A DNA stretch of 64,000 nt from Gemmatimonadota bacterium (GTDB lineage: Bacteria > Latescibacterota > UBA2968 > UBA8231): NCBI GenBank assembly GCA_018673255.1, contig JABHDC010000253.1, positions 248,001 through 312,000 on the forward strand. Reading direction: 5' to 3'. The first letter of the stretch is position 1. Every line of letters starts with the position of its first letter. The translations under genes and the position numbers were made by a program. Under the pieces are notes generated by a model. The model was not told where the DNA came from. It did no database searches and saw nothing but the letters and a program-made list of their open reading frames with translations. Positions 35,464-42,855 of this stretch are shown here, piece after piece.

Positions 35464-36176
35464 CAGTATCCTGCCGGGAACTATCGGAGGCGATCCGCGC
35501 CGCTCAGAGAGCGGGGCGAGTGCCGGTGATTGCCGACATCAAACCCGTTTCGCCCCGCGATGGGAACCTGCTCGGTGGACGCTCACCGGGAGAGTTGGCG
35601 GCAGCGCTGGAGGAGGCCGGTGCCTGTGCCCTCTCGGTGGTGACGGCGGCGGAGCATTTCGGCGGCAGCTGTCAGACCCTGCGCGAGGTGACGGCCGCAA
35701 CGAGTCTGCCCGTGCTGCGCAAAGACTTCCTGCGCGATTCCGAGCAACTGGTCGAGTCCCGCGACTGTGGTGCCCGGGCCATCCTGATGATCCTGTCAAC
35801 GATGTCCCAGGAGGTCGCCGCGCAGCTGTATGATACCGCTCAGGAGTTGGGCCTCGAACCCCTCGTCGAGTCACACACTGCAGAGGAACTCGAGCGTGCT
35901 CTTTCTCTGACGCCAAGCCTTGTGGGCATCAATAATCGCGATATCCTCCAGCTGGAGACCGACCCCGGTACCGTGGCCACCACGGAGAGTCTGGCACCGC
36001 GGGTCCCCGATGGGATCGTGACGATCTCAGAGAGCGCCCTGTTGACCGATGATGATGTGCGCCGGGCTCTGGCGGCCGGTGCCGACGCCGTGTTGGTGGG
36101 CACGATGCTGCTGCGGGCGCCCGATCCAGCCGAGCGTCTGCGGGAGCTGGTGAAACTGAAGAGGGTGGCATTGTGA
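35442..36176 (+). CDS. Indole-3-glycerol-phosphate synthase-like protein (TrpC-like)
   Basis: A 244-residue TIM barrel of the IGPS family, which closes the indole ring from carboxyphenylamino-deoxyribulose phosphate. By eye, most catalytic positions are kept: Lys34 (IADIKPVSP), Lys94 (PVLRKDFLRD), Glu143 (PLVESHT), Asn164/165 (GINNRD) and Ser198 (ISES). The usual Glu of the first motif is Asp32. The N-terminal extension that covers the active site in classical enzymes is about 20 residues shorter. The GTG start at 35442 overlaps the RAM gene; its stop overlaps the TrpF-like GTG (GTGA). Confidence 0.8.
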   Translation: MGGAHGVAVSCRELSEAIRAAQRAGRVPVIADIKPVSPRDGNLLGGRSPGELAAALEEAGACALSVVTAAEHFGGSCQTLREVTAATSLPVLRKDFLRDSEQLVESRDCGARAILMILSTMSQEVAAQLYDTAQELGLEPLVESHTAEELERALSLTPSLVGINNRDILQLETDPGTVATTESLAPRVPDGIVTISESALLTDDDVRRALAAGADAVLVGTMLLRAPDPAERLRELVKLKRVAL

Positions 36177-36862
36177 CGCGGGTGAAGATGTGCGGCCTCA
36201 TGTCGACGGATGATGTCGGCCTGGCGGTGACAGCAGGGGCCGATGCCCTGGGTTTCGTCACCGAATACCCCCAATCCGTACCGTGGAACCTGACGCGCGA
36301 TCGCGCCGCAGCGCTGGTCGCGGCGGCGCCCCCCTTCGTGACCACGACGGCTGTCGTGGGCGGGGCCGTGGAGGTGATGCTGGCCATCGCTGCGACGGTG
36401 CAGCCCCACTTCCTGCAACTCCACGGTGATGAAACAGCAGATGAGATCGAGGCTGTGTGTGCCGGCCTGGCCGGTTCGGGCACGAAGGTGATCAAGGCCC
36501 TGCGCGTCGACATCGACAGCGGCGAAGCGATGTTCGTCGAACGTGATCCAGTGAAAGCGGCCACCATCCTGGCCAGCACGGGTATCGCTGGCCTCGTGCT
36601 GGACTCGAAAACGGCGAACCGTCCCGCCGGCACGGGGATTCCTCTCGACTGGGGTGTGGCGGCGCGTGTTGCCGCCTCATCGGGCTGTCCGCTCATTCTG
36701 GCAGGGGGGCTCTCGGCAGACAATGTGGGCGCTGCCATCGATCACGTACATCCATACGGCGTCGACGTCATCAGCGGCGTGGAGTCCGAGCGTGGCGTCA
36801 AGGATGGTTGCCGGATGCGCGCCTTCATGGCCACTGTGCGTGCGACGGACGGGCAAGGCTGA
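36173..36862 (+). CDS. Phosphoribosylanthranilate isomerase-like protein (TrpF-like)
   Basis: A 229-residue TrpF-type barrel that would catalyse an Amadori rearrangement of an N-phosphoribosyl amine. The general base Cys7 (VKMCGL) and general acid Asp144 (LVLDS) are both present, as are LQLHGDE, AGTG, LILAGGL and VDVISGVES..GVKD. The segment after GADALGF reads VTEYPQSVPWNLT instead of the usual SPR motif, suggesting changed substrate contacts. It overlaps the TrpC-like gene by four bases and is followed two bases later by the RibD-like gene. Confidence 0.85.
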   Translation: MTRVKMCGLMSTDDVGLAVTAGADALGFVTEYPQSVPWNLTRDRAAALVAAAPPFVTTTAVVGGAVEVMLAIAATVQPHFLQLHGDETADEIEAVCAGLAGSGTKVIKALRVDIDSGEAMFVERDPVKAATILASTGIAGLVLDSKTANRPAGTGIPLDWGVAARVAASSGCPLILAGGLSADNVGAAIDHVHPYGVDVISGVESERGVKDGCRMRAFMATVRATDGQG

Positions 36863-36864
36863 CC

Positions 36865-37569
36865 GTGGAGCGACCCTACACCATCATGTTGGTCGCCGTG
36901 TCTCTGGATGGCAAGATCTCGCCACGGCGTCAGCCGGGACAAGCCAATCCCATCGGACCCGAGCTCATCGAGCCGGCCATCATGGCCCGGCACAACGCCG
37001 TACGGGCTGCCGTGGATGGGATTCTGGTGGGACGCAACTGCATCCTGTTGGATGACTCACGTCTGACCTTGCGTGATGGAGAGGGGTGCAACCCCACACG
37101 TGTCGTCCTCGATGGACTGGCCGAGATCCCGCCTACGGCGCGCGTGTTGGGTAAGGAGGCGCCCACGGTCATCGTTGTCAGCGATGATGCACCAGCCAAC
37201 CGGGTGCAGGCCCTCGAAGCGCGGGGCGCACGAATCGTGGTGGCCGGCCACGGGCGCTACGTGGATGTGCGGCGAGCCATGGAACTGCTGCGCACCGAGG
37301 TGGGCATTGAGCGATTGCTGGTAGAAGGGGGCGGCAGCGTGCACCGTTCGATGATCGCCCAGGGCCTGTACGACGAAATCCAGCTGATCGTGTGTCCCTT
37401 CGTGATCGGTGGTTCGACGTCGGTCACGCCGGTGGAACGCAGCGCCTTCTGGCCCCATGGACAGGTGCCACACTATCGTCTCGACAAGGCTGAGACGCTC
37501 GGTGACTATCTCTTTGTGACTTACAAACCGCGAAACGACATGGCCGCCGATCCGGCTGACCAAACCTGA
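36865..37569 (+). CDS. RibD C-terminal-type NADPH reductase, stand-alone
   Basis: A 234-residue protein of the RibD_C/dihydrofolate-reductase-like fold. In riboflavin synthesis this domain reduces the ribosyl side chain of a pyrimidine to ribityl. Motifs are TIMLVAVSLDGKIS, DGILVGRNCILLDDSRLTLR, RVVLDG, ERLLVEGGGSVHRSMI, and YDEIQLIVCPFVIGG. The deaminase half of bifunctional RibD is absent. The GTG at 36865 is two bases after the TrpF-like stop. Its place among TrpC/F/D-like genes suggests reduction of an N-ribosylated aromatic intermediate rather than of flavin precursors, which is inference. Confidence 0.83.
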   Translation: MERPYTIMLVAVSLDGKISPRRQPGQANPIGPELIEPAIMARHNAVRAAVDGILVGRNCILLDDSRLTLRDGEGCNPTRVVLDGLAEIPPTARVLGKEAPTVIVVSDDAPANRVQALEARGARIVVAGHGRYVDVRRAMELLRTEVGIERLLVEGGGSVHRSMIAQGLYDEIQLIVCPFVIGGSTSVTPVERSAFWPHGQVPHYRLDKAETLGDYLFVTYKPRNDMAADPADQT

Positions 37570-37581
37570 GGAGACTGAACG

Positions 37582-38700
37582 ATGGACAACGAGGAAACAC
37601 GCTGGAGGGATTTCGGTGCCCTGGTGGTAAAGTTGACCCGCGGTGAAGATCTGACGCGTGAGGAAGCTCGCGAATGCTGGCGGCAGATCTGTGAGGAGGA
37701 ACAGTCGGACCTGCAGCAAGGTGGGTTCATTGGCGCCCTGAAGGCCAAGGGCGAGACCCCGGAGGAAGTCGCGGGCACGTTCGAGGCCCTTTACGAGTAT
37801 GACACCGTCAAAGTGAAGGTGGATACGCCGGAACCGCTCATCGACAACTGCGGCACGGGCGCCGACACGCTCAAGACCTTCAACATCAGCACTGGCGCAG
37901 CCATCCTCGGCGCCGCCTGTGGCCTCTACGTGGTGCGTCACGCGGCGAGGGCGATTTCGTCGAATTGCGGCGCCATTGATGTAGTCGAGGCACTTGGCGT
38001 CAATGTCGAGCAGGCTCCTGATCTTCCCAAACAGAGCATCGAGAAGGCCGGCATCTGCACCTGGAATGCCTTCCTGCCCACGGTCCATCCCAAGACCCTG
38101 GCGCGCGTGCTGTCGCAGATTCGCTTCGGCTCAGCCATCAACCTTGTGGGACCGCTCCTGAATCCGACCATGCCCACCTACAAGGTGATGGGCGTGCCCA
38201 CACGGGACATGATCGACATCGAGGTTCGCACCTTGCGCGAGATTGGCTTCAAGCGGGCCTTCGTCATGCACGGTCTCGCCGACGACATTCCCGACAAGGG
38301 CATGGACGAGGTCTCCACGCTGGGGACGACGCACATCGCTGAGTTGACCGAAGATGGCCAGATCGAAACGTGCACCATTGAACCCGGTGACTTCGGAATC
38401 GACAAAGCCAGCTACGAAGACATCGCCTCCACCCGGAATGTCGCCGAGGGGGCCCTGAAGCTGCTGCGCGTCCTCACCGGTGCCGAACAGGGCGCTGCTC
38501 GTGACATCGTCTGCCTGAATGCGGCGCCTCTGCTCTACGTGCGTGGCATGGCCAAGAATCTGCAGGAGGGGTTGGACATGGCCCGCGCTGCGATCGACGA
38601 CGGCCGGGCGGTGGCCAAGCTGCGGGATTGGGTCACCTGGCAGAACCAGAAGCCCGAGGATGGGTTGCCTACCCTCGACAAGCTCATGGAGCAGGCATGA
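37582..38700 (+). CDS. Anthranilate phosphoribosyltransferase-like protein (TrpD-like) with altered acceptor site
   Basis: A 372-residue PRPP-dependent transferase. The PRPP and metal motifs are recognisable: CGTGADTLKTFNIST (91-95, usual GTGGD), VRHAARAISS (usual KHGNR; His120 and Arg123 kept, Asn replaced by Ala), INLVGPLLNP, and MDEVS (Asp242-Glu243 for Mg). In an ungapped comparison back from the GPL motif, the conserved Arg that holds the anthranilate carboxylate falls on Leu177, in a loop that is about two residues shorter than usual. This suggests another amine acceptor. It has a 12-base gap to the RibD-like gene and an ATGA overlap with the molybdoenzyme gene. Confidence 0.82.
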   Translation: MDNEETRWRDFGALVVKLTRGEDLTREEARECWRQICEEEQSDLQQGGFIGALKAKGETPEEVAGTFEALYEYDTVKVKVDTPEPLIDNCGTGADTLKTFNISTGAAILGAACGLYVVRHAARAISSNCGAIDVVEALGVNVEQAPDLPKQSIEKAGICTWNAFLPTVHPKTLARVLSQIRFGSAINLVGPLLNPTMPTYKVMGVPTRDMIDIEVRTLREIGFKRAFVMHGLADDIPDKGMDEVSTLGTTHIAELTEDGQIETCTIEPGDFGIDKASYEDIASTRNVAEGALKLLRVLTGAEQGAARDIVCLNAAPLLYVRGMAKNLQEGLDMARAAIDDGRAVAKLRDWVTWQNQKPEDGLPTLDKLMEQA

Positions 38701-40976
38701 CGACGGCGCCTCCCGAACGGTCCACGCCGCTGGACGATGGCGTGGTGGTCAAGCACTCCACCTGCTACTTCTGTACGAGCAAGGGATGCGGCGTGAAGAT
38801 CCACGTCGCCGACGGCAAGGTGCAGCGCGTCGTCGTCGACTCCGATTGCCCCGTGACTCCTGACTCGTATTGTGCCCGTCCGCACATGGCCGGCGACTAT
38901 CAGCATCATCCCTTCCGTCTGGACTATCCAATGAAACGGAAGGGCGAACGAGGGGCGGACGAATGGGAGACCATCTCCTGGGATCAGGCCCTCGACGAGA
39001 TCGCCGCCAAGCTGGGAGACATCCGTCAACGTCACGGCGCTGAGGCGGTGGCCACCAGCTCGGGTACGGGTCGGGGGGCGCACGACTTCGCCAAGACACG
39101 CTTCATGAATCTCTTCGGCAGTCCGAACCGATTCGGCGCGGTGACCATCTGCTACGGTCCACGCAGCATGGTGTGGTATTCCATGTTCGGCGGTGCCGTT
39201 GTACCAAATCGGAAACCCGGCGTCACGAAGATGATGACCCTGTGGGGACGCAATCCGCACGAGGGCGGCCCCTCATCCTGGCACAGTTTCCAGGATGCCA
39301 AGAAGGGGGGCATGCGCACAATGGTTGTCGACCCGCGGCATACCGAGCCGGCCAGGCAGGCTGATCGTTGGGTGCAGCTGCGGCCCGGTACAGATGCGGC
39401 CCTGGCCCTGGGGCTCATGCATGTCATCGTGGAGGAGGGGCTGCACGACGCTGAATTCATCGCGCAACGAACGCACGGATTCGAGGCGCTACGCGAGCGA
39501 CTCCGCGAGTATCCACCTGACAAGGTGGCACAGATCACGGGGCTGTCGGTACCCAATCTGGTGGAGACCGCCCGTTTCTTTGCCGCCAACCAACCCTCGA
39601 CGATGGTGATCGGCGAGGCCGCCGAACACAGCACACCCAACAGCATCCAGGCGATCCGCGCCATCAACATCCTGCGCGCCCTCGTCGGCTCCATCGACGT
39701 GGAGGGTGGTGGGCTGATTGGTGGCCCCCATCCGGGGTTCGTCACCGACGCGGCGATGGAGGCCAACGACCGCTTGCCGGCACAGCAGCGCCGCAAGCAG
39801 CTCGGCGCCGACCGGTTCCGGTTCCTGAGCTATCCTGGCTGGGAGCTGGTGGCTGAGCAGATGCAGAAGAAGTGGGGAGAGAGTCACCCGGCAGCGGCGT
39901 ATCTCAACTGCATGGCCCACGCACCGACGGCCTTCCGTGCCATGCTCACTGGCGAACCCTACCCGGTGAAGGGCCTGATTGTATCGGCGAGCAATCCACT
40001 TCTGTCGAATGGCAATACCAAGCTGGTCTATGAGGCCCTCAAATCTCTCGAGTTGCTGGTCACCCTCGATCTGACGTGGACGCCGACGGCGGCAATCTCC
40101 GACTACGTCCTGCCGGCGGCCAGCTGGTTGGAGCGGCCCGACATGGGCAATTTCGCCTCCGTCGGGGCCTATCCCCTCGTACAGTTGGGCGAGGCCGCCC
40201 TGCCGCCGGTCGTGGCGGGACAGCACGAACGCAAGGACGACTACGAGTTCTGGCGCGCCCTGGGAATGCGCCTGGACCAGCAGGACGACTGGCCCTGGGA
40301 GACCTTCGGCGATACGTGGGAGTACCGGTTGGCGGACATCCTGGAGGAGCGCGGCCAGCAGACTCTCGAGGAGTTTGTGAAGGGGAAGCGCTGGGATGCG
40401 GTGGCACCAGGACCAGGGCAGGCCCTGGCGGGATCACTGGCCACGCCGACGGGGAAGATCGAGCTGTCCTCCACCATTCTGGAGCAACTCGGCTACGACC
40501 CGCTGCCCTCCTATACCGAGCCTGAGATCCCAACGGATATCCGCAAGAGCTACCGGTTGCTGAATATCAGTGGCTGCCGGTTCCGGCCTTACCACCACAG
40601 CGAGTTCCGCCACGTCGAGAGCTTTCGTCGTCTCGCCCCTGATCCCATCGTCGACATACACGTCGACACGGCGCTGCGACACGGTATCGCCGGGGGAGAC
40701 TGGGTATGGATCGAGACGCCGAAGGGACGTGTCAAGCAGCGGGCACGTCTGACGACGGACTTTGATCCCAAGTACATCGTCACCCAGCACGGCTGGTGGT
40801 TTCCCGAGCAGCCCGCGGCGGAGCCTTCGCTCTACGGGCTGTGGCAGTCGAACATCAACGTGACCACCGACGATGATCCGGATCTGTGCGACCCACTGTC
40901 CGGTGGCTGGCCTTTCAAGGGGCTGTACATGCGTTGCCGGATCTACAAGGTTGAAGAGGGAGATGACGTGACATGA
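38697..40976 (+). CDS. Molybdopterin-dependent oxidoreductase (DMSO reductase/formate dehydrogenase superfamily)
   Basis: A 759-residue catalytic subunit. An N-terminal [4Fe-4S] motif is formed by Cys23, Cys26, Cys31 and Cys59 (TCYFCTSKGCGV then SYCARP). Bis-MGD-binding signatures include SSGTGRGAHDFAKTR, Cys152 in TICYGPRS as a likely Mo/W ligand, MTLWGRNPHEGG, VDPRHTEPARQADRW, LRPGTDAALALGLMHVI, and the C-terminal MopB-binding domain from about 620. No Tat signal, so it is cytoplasmic. No partner ferredoxin or membrane subunit is in the operon. It overlaps the TrpD-like gene (ATGA) and the GFA gene (ATGA). Confidence 0.9.
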   Translation: MTTAPPERSTPLDDGVVVKHSTCYFCTSKGCGVKIHVADGKVQRVVVDSDCPVTPDSYCARPHMAGDYQHHPFRLDYPMKRKGERGADEWETISWDQALDEIAAKLGDIRQRHGAEAVATSSGTGRGAHDFAKTRFMNLFGSPNRFGAVTICYGPRSMVWYSMFGGAVVPNRKPGVTKMMTLWGRNPHEGGPSSWHSFQDAKKGGMRTMVVDPRHTEPARQADRWVQLRPGTDAALALGLMHVIVEEGLHDAEFIAQRTHGFEALRERLREYPPDKVAQITGLSVPNLVETARFFAANQPSTMVIGEAAEHSTPNSIQAIRAINILRALVGSIDVEGGGLIGGPHPGFVTDAAMEANDRLPAQQRRKQLGADRFRFLSYPGWELVAEQMQKKWGESHPAAAYLNCMAHAPTAFRAMLTGEPYPVKGLIVSASNPLLSNGNTKLVYEALKSLELLVTLDLTWTPTAAISDYVLPAASWLERPDMGNFASVGAYPLVQLGEAALPPVVAGQHERKDDYEFWRALGMRLDQQDDWPWETFGDTWEYRLADILEERGQQTLEEFVKGKRWDAVAPGPGQALAGSLATPTGKIELSSTILEQLGYDPLPSYTEPEIPTDIRKSYRLLNISGCRFRPYHHSEFRHVESFRRLAPDPIVDIHVDTALRHGIAGGDWVWIETPKGRVKQRARLTTDFDPKYIVTQHGWWFPEQPAAEPSLYGLWQSNINVTTDDDPDLCDPLSGGWPFKGLYMRCRIYKVEEGDDVT

Positions 40977-41347
40977 GTGGCATCAACGGTGGGTGCTATT
41001 GTGGGGCGATTCGATATCAGGTCACCGGCGAATCCAAAGGCAGTTCGCTGTGTTACTGCGAGAATTGCCGCAAGATATCCGGCGCACAGTCTCTCGCGTG
41101 GGTCGGCTTCAGAGAAGAGGATGTCGAAGTCGTCGAAGGTGAACCGGCGACCTACCTGGCCTCGAATGGCACGACCTGGTCCTTCTGTTCGACCTGTGGG
41201 ACAACGCTCTTCTGGAAGCCAGAGAAGGAAGGGCCCTTTACGGTGAGCACGGGCAGCCTCGACGACCCGGCCGCGTTCCCACCGAAGGGCACGAGTTTCG
41301 AGGAGGATCGTCTGCCGTGGGACCGCCTGTATCAGGTCGATCCATGA
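40973..41347 (+). CDS. GFA (CENP-V/glutathione-dependent formaldehyde-activating) family protein
   Basis: A 124-residue zinc-binding protein of the Mss4-like fold. Zinc ligands are visible in GGCYCGAIRY, LCYCENCRKISG and SFCSTCGTTLFW. Although named after a formaldehyde-glutathione adduct enzyme, most members have unknown function. It overlaps the molybdoenzyme gene by four bases and is the last gene of the seven-gene operon; the next gene on the right is on the other strand and converges 24 bases later. Confidence 0.87.
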   Translation: MSGINGGCYCGAIRYQVTGESKGSSLCYCENCRKISGAQSLAWVGFREEDVEVVEGEPATYLASNGTTWSFCSTCGTTLFWKPEKEGPFTVSTGSLDDPAAFPPKGTSFEEDRLPWDRLYQVDP

Positions 41348-41371
41348 CGCGCGGCGACAGGCCCGTCGTGC

Positions 41372-42247
41372 TCATGGCTCCTCCTCCGAGCTGCCATTCA
41401 TCTCCTTGAGCGCAGCCAGGATCGTCGCACCGTCAACACGCGCGTGAACCCGATCGAACCACCGGGCCCGAACCACGCCCTGGGCGTCGATCAGATACGT
41501 GCTGGTGACACTGTAGCTGCCGACCACATTCAGGCGATCGTCATTTCCCAGGGGGTATCCGAGATTCATCCTCTGTGCCAGACGCCGGGTGCCCCTGGCT
41601 GAGCCCTCGCAATGGAGGGCAAGGACCTCGGCGTTCTCTTCCCGGAACTCATCGACGTGATCTCGCAGCTGCACGAGCTGCCGGGCGCACGGTGATCACC
41701 AGTGAGCTCTGGAGAAGACCAGAATGAGAGCTCGCTGATCCCGGATGTAGTCTCCAAGACTGCGGCGCACACCCTCCGAGTCGAGGATGGAGAAGTCGGG
41801 TGCCCGCTGTCCCACCTGGGGCAGGAGGTCCACCGGTTCGTCCTTGATGTCAGAGGCATCGGTGGGCGCCCGCGACATGACGAAGCTCTCCAGCGCCTGC
41901 GCCCGGGCGCGGCCGTCCGGCATCATCTTGCCGTATGAGAATGCGGCGGTCAGGTCGTCATACTCCGCGGTCAACAGCACCTGGTGACCCTCGTCAGGGA
42001 AATCGCTGAGGGTCTGCTTCCACACCGATCGGGTGTAGGATACCGGTCCGGCGCGATGACACGAAAGACAGGAGCGCTGGAAGATGAACCGGCCCGTGAT
42101 CTCCTGCCACCGTCGTCCGAGTTCCTCGTCGGCCTGCCACGCCGCTCTACCGGCGAAGGTCGCCTCCACCTTCGCATCTTCCGCCGCTTGCGCCAGAGCG
42201 CCATGGGAAAGAGCGAGCTTGAGAAACCACACGAGGTGAGTCTTCAT
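41372..42247 (-). CDS. Probable selenoprotein: c-type haem motif plus peroxiredoxin-like (AhpC/TSA) domain, in-frame UGA
   Basis: Read straight through the TGA at 41698-41696, this gene encodes 291 residues. It has a signal peptide (LALSHGALAQA), a CxxCH haem motif at Cys60/Cys63/His64 (RSCLSCHRAG), and a redoxin domain from about 145 (VGQRAPDFSILDSEGV). The UGA falls at residue 184 in SRAHW-UGA-SPCARQLVQL, exactly where AhpC/TSA proteins have the peroxidatic Cys (RGxWCPYCRRQL pattern). Cys187 would be the resolving partner (UxxC). Downstream and upstream segments are in one frame, and a hairpin follows the UGA. A nonsense mutation is the alternative. The ATG at 42247 follows AAGGAAG. Confidence 0.75.
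41657..41699 (-). promoter_or_regulatory. Bacterial SECIS-like hairpin after the in-frame UGA
   Basis: On the minus strand, 14 bases after the UGA, GCAGCT-CGTGC-AGCTGC (41681-41665) forms a 6-bp stem with a 5-base loop containing GU, as in the loop recognised by SelB in E. coli fdhF. An outer 6-bp stem GTGATC/GATCAC (41699-41694 with 41662-41657) places the UGA near the base. Position and form fit a bacterial SECIS element. Confidence 0.6.
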
Positions 42248-42326
42248 CCACTTCCTTCGGTTTGAGCAGCATCGCAAGGCGGATCGTTCGAGGTCGCCGA
42301 TGGAGGGCGGCTGGTCGGCGGCAGGT

Positions 42327-42369
42327 TGGCCTGACCGGTCAGGTTTCCCAGGCGGAGCGTGGCAGATCG
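42327..42369. repeat. 43-bp near-identical repeat, copy 1 (DinB 3' end)
   Basis: Differs from 47965-48007 at one base. It covers the last codons and stop of a DinB-type gene plus the palindrome CCTGACCGGTCAGG just after it. Confidence 0.85.
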
Positions 42370-42386
42370 TCCACGTGCTCCAGATA
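42339..42386 (-). pseudogene. Fragment of a DinB-family gene (C-terminal scrap)
   Basis: The minus strand reads YLEHVDDLPRSAWET then TGA. The intact DinB gene at 47977-48483 contains YLEHVGDLTRAWL internally and ends RRRDLPRSAWET, so this is a paralogous copy with an internal deletion joining the two parts. It is only about 16 codons long and non-functional. Confidence 0.7.
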
Positions 42387-42394
42387 CGGACGGG

Positions 42395-42522
42395 GAGTTT
42401 CTCAAGCAATTCCTACGGGACAGCAGGAGCTGGCACGTACCATCGGCCCAGTGCGTCTTGACGGAGAACACCAGCGTCTGCGCATCGACAAAGCTTAGCC
42501 TACCGCTGGCCAGGGGCGGCAG
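42395..42522 (-). pseudogene. Transposase fragment (IS91/IS801-like C-terminal region), frameshifted
   Basis: The minus strand reads LSFVDAQTLVFSVKTHWADGT and LLLS in one frame (to about 42418), then ELLEKL in another (42412-42395). IS91/IS801-type transposases carry the pattern RLS..DG.VLY.LK.PW.DGTTH..F.PLELLEKLAALVP near their C-terminus, so the fragment is recognisable despite a frameshift. It directly abuts the DinB scrap. Confidence 0.55.
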
Positions 42523-42536
42523 GTTGCGGCCCCTGG

Positions 42537-42836
42537 CTATTCCTCCCAAGAGCAGAAGCCACCCTCCATGCTGTAGACGTCCTCGAAGCCCTTCTCCTGG
42601 AAGAAAGCGGCCCCGCCCTGACTGGTGATGCCATGGTAGCAATAGATGATATGCGTCATGGACTTGTCGGTGTTGGCGATGAAGGCCTCGACATTCGTGT
42701 CGTTGATCTGGATCGCACCCGGGACATGGGCCGCAGCATAAGCGTCGGGATCGCGAATGTCGATGAATACGGCCTGGCCGTCGGCCAGCTTTTCTTTCGC
42801 CCGGGTGACCGTGATGGTCTTGACGGCGTCTTCCAT
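42537..42836 (-). CDS. GlpE-like single-domain rhodanese (thiosulfate sulfurtransferase)
   Basis: A 99-residue rhodanese domain. It has AVFIDIRDPDAYAAAHVPGAI, and the active-site loop CYHGITSQG, with the sulfur-carrying Cys, matches GlpE (CYHGHSSQG) closely. VYSMEGGFCSWEE ends the domain. It transfers sulfane sulfur from thiosulfate to thiol acceptors. The ATG at 42836 gives the standard GlpE start. It lies upstream of the redoxin selenoprotein on the same strand but separated by the transposase/DinB scar, so they may once have been one unit. Confidence 0.9.
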   Translation of the reverse strand: MEDAVKTITVTRAKEKLADGQAVFIDIRDPDAYAAAHVPGAIQINDTNVEAFIANTDKSMTHIIYCYHGITSQGGAAFFQEKGFEDVYSMEGGFCSWEE

Positions 42837-42855
42837 GTATATGGCCAATTGGCGA

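Noticed and set aside
41372..42247. Reading the redoxin gene as a pseudogene with a nonsense mutation or sequencing error
   Set aside because: Not excluded, but the stop is UGA at the exact peroxidatic position, the rest of the frame is intact, and a SECIS-like hairpin follows, so selenocysteine is the better explanation.
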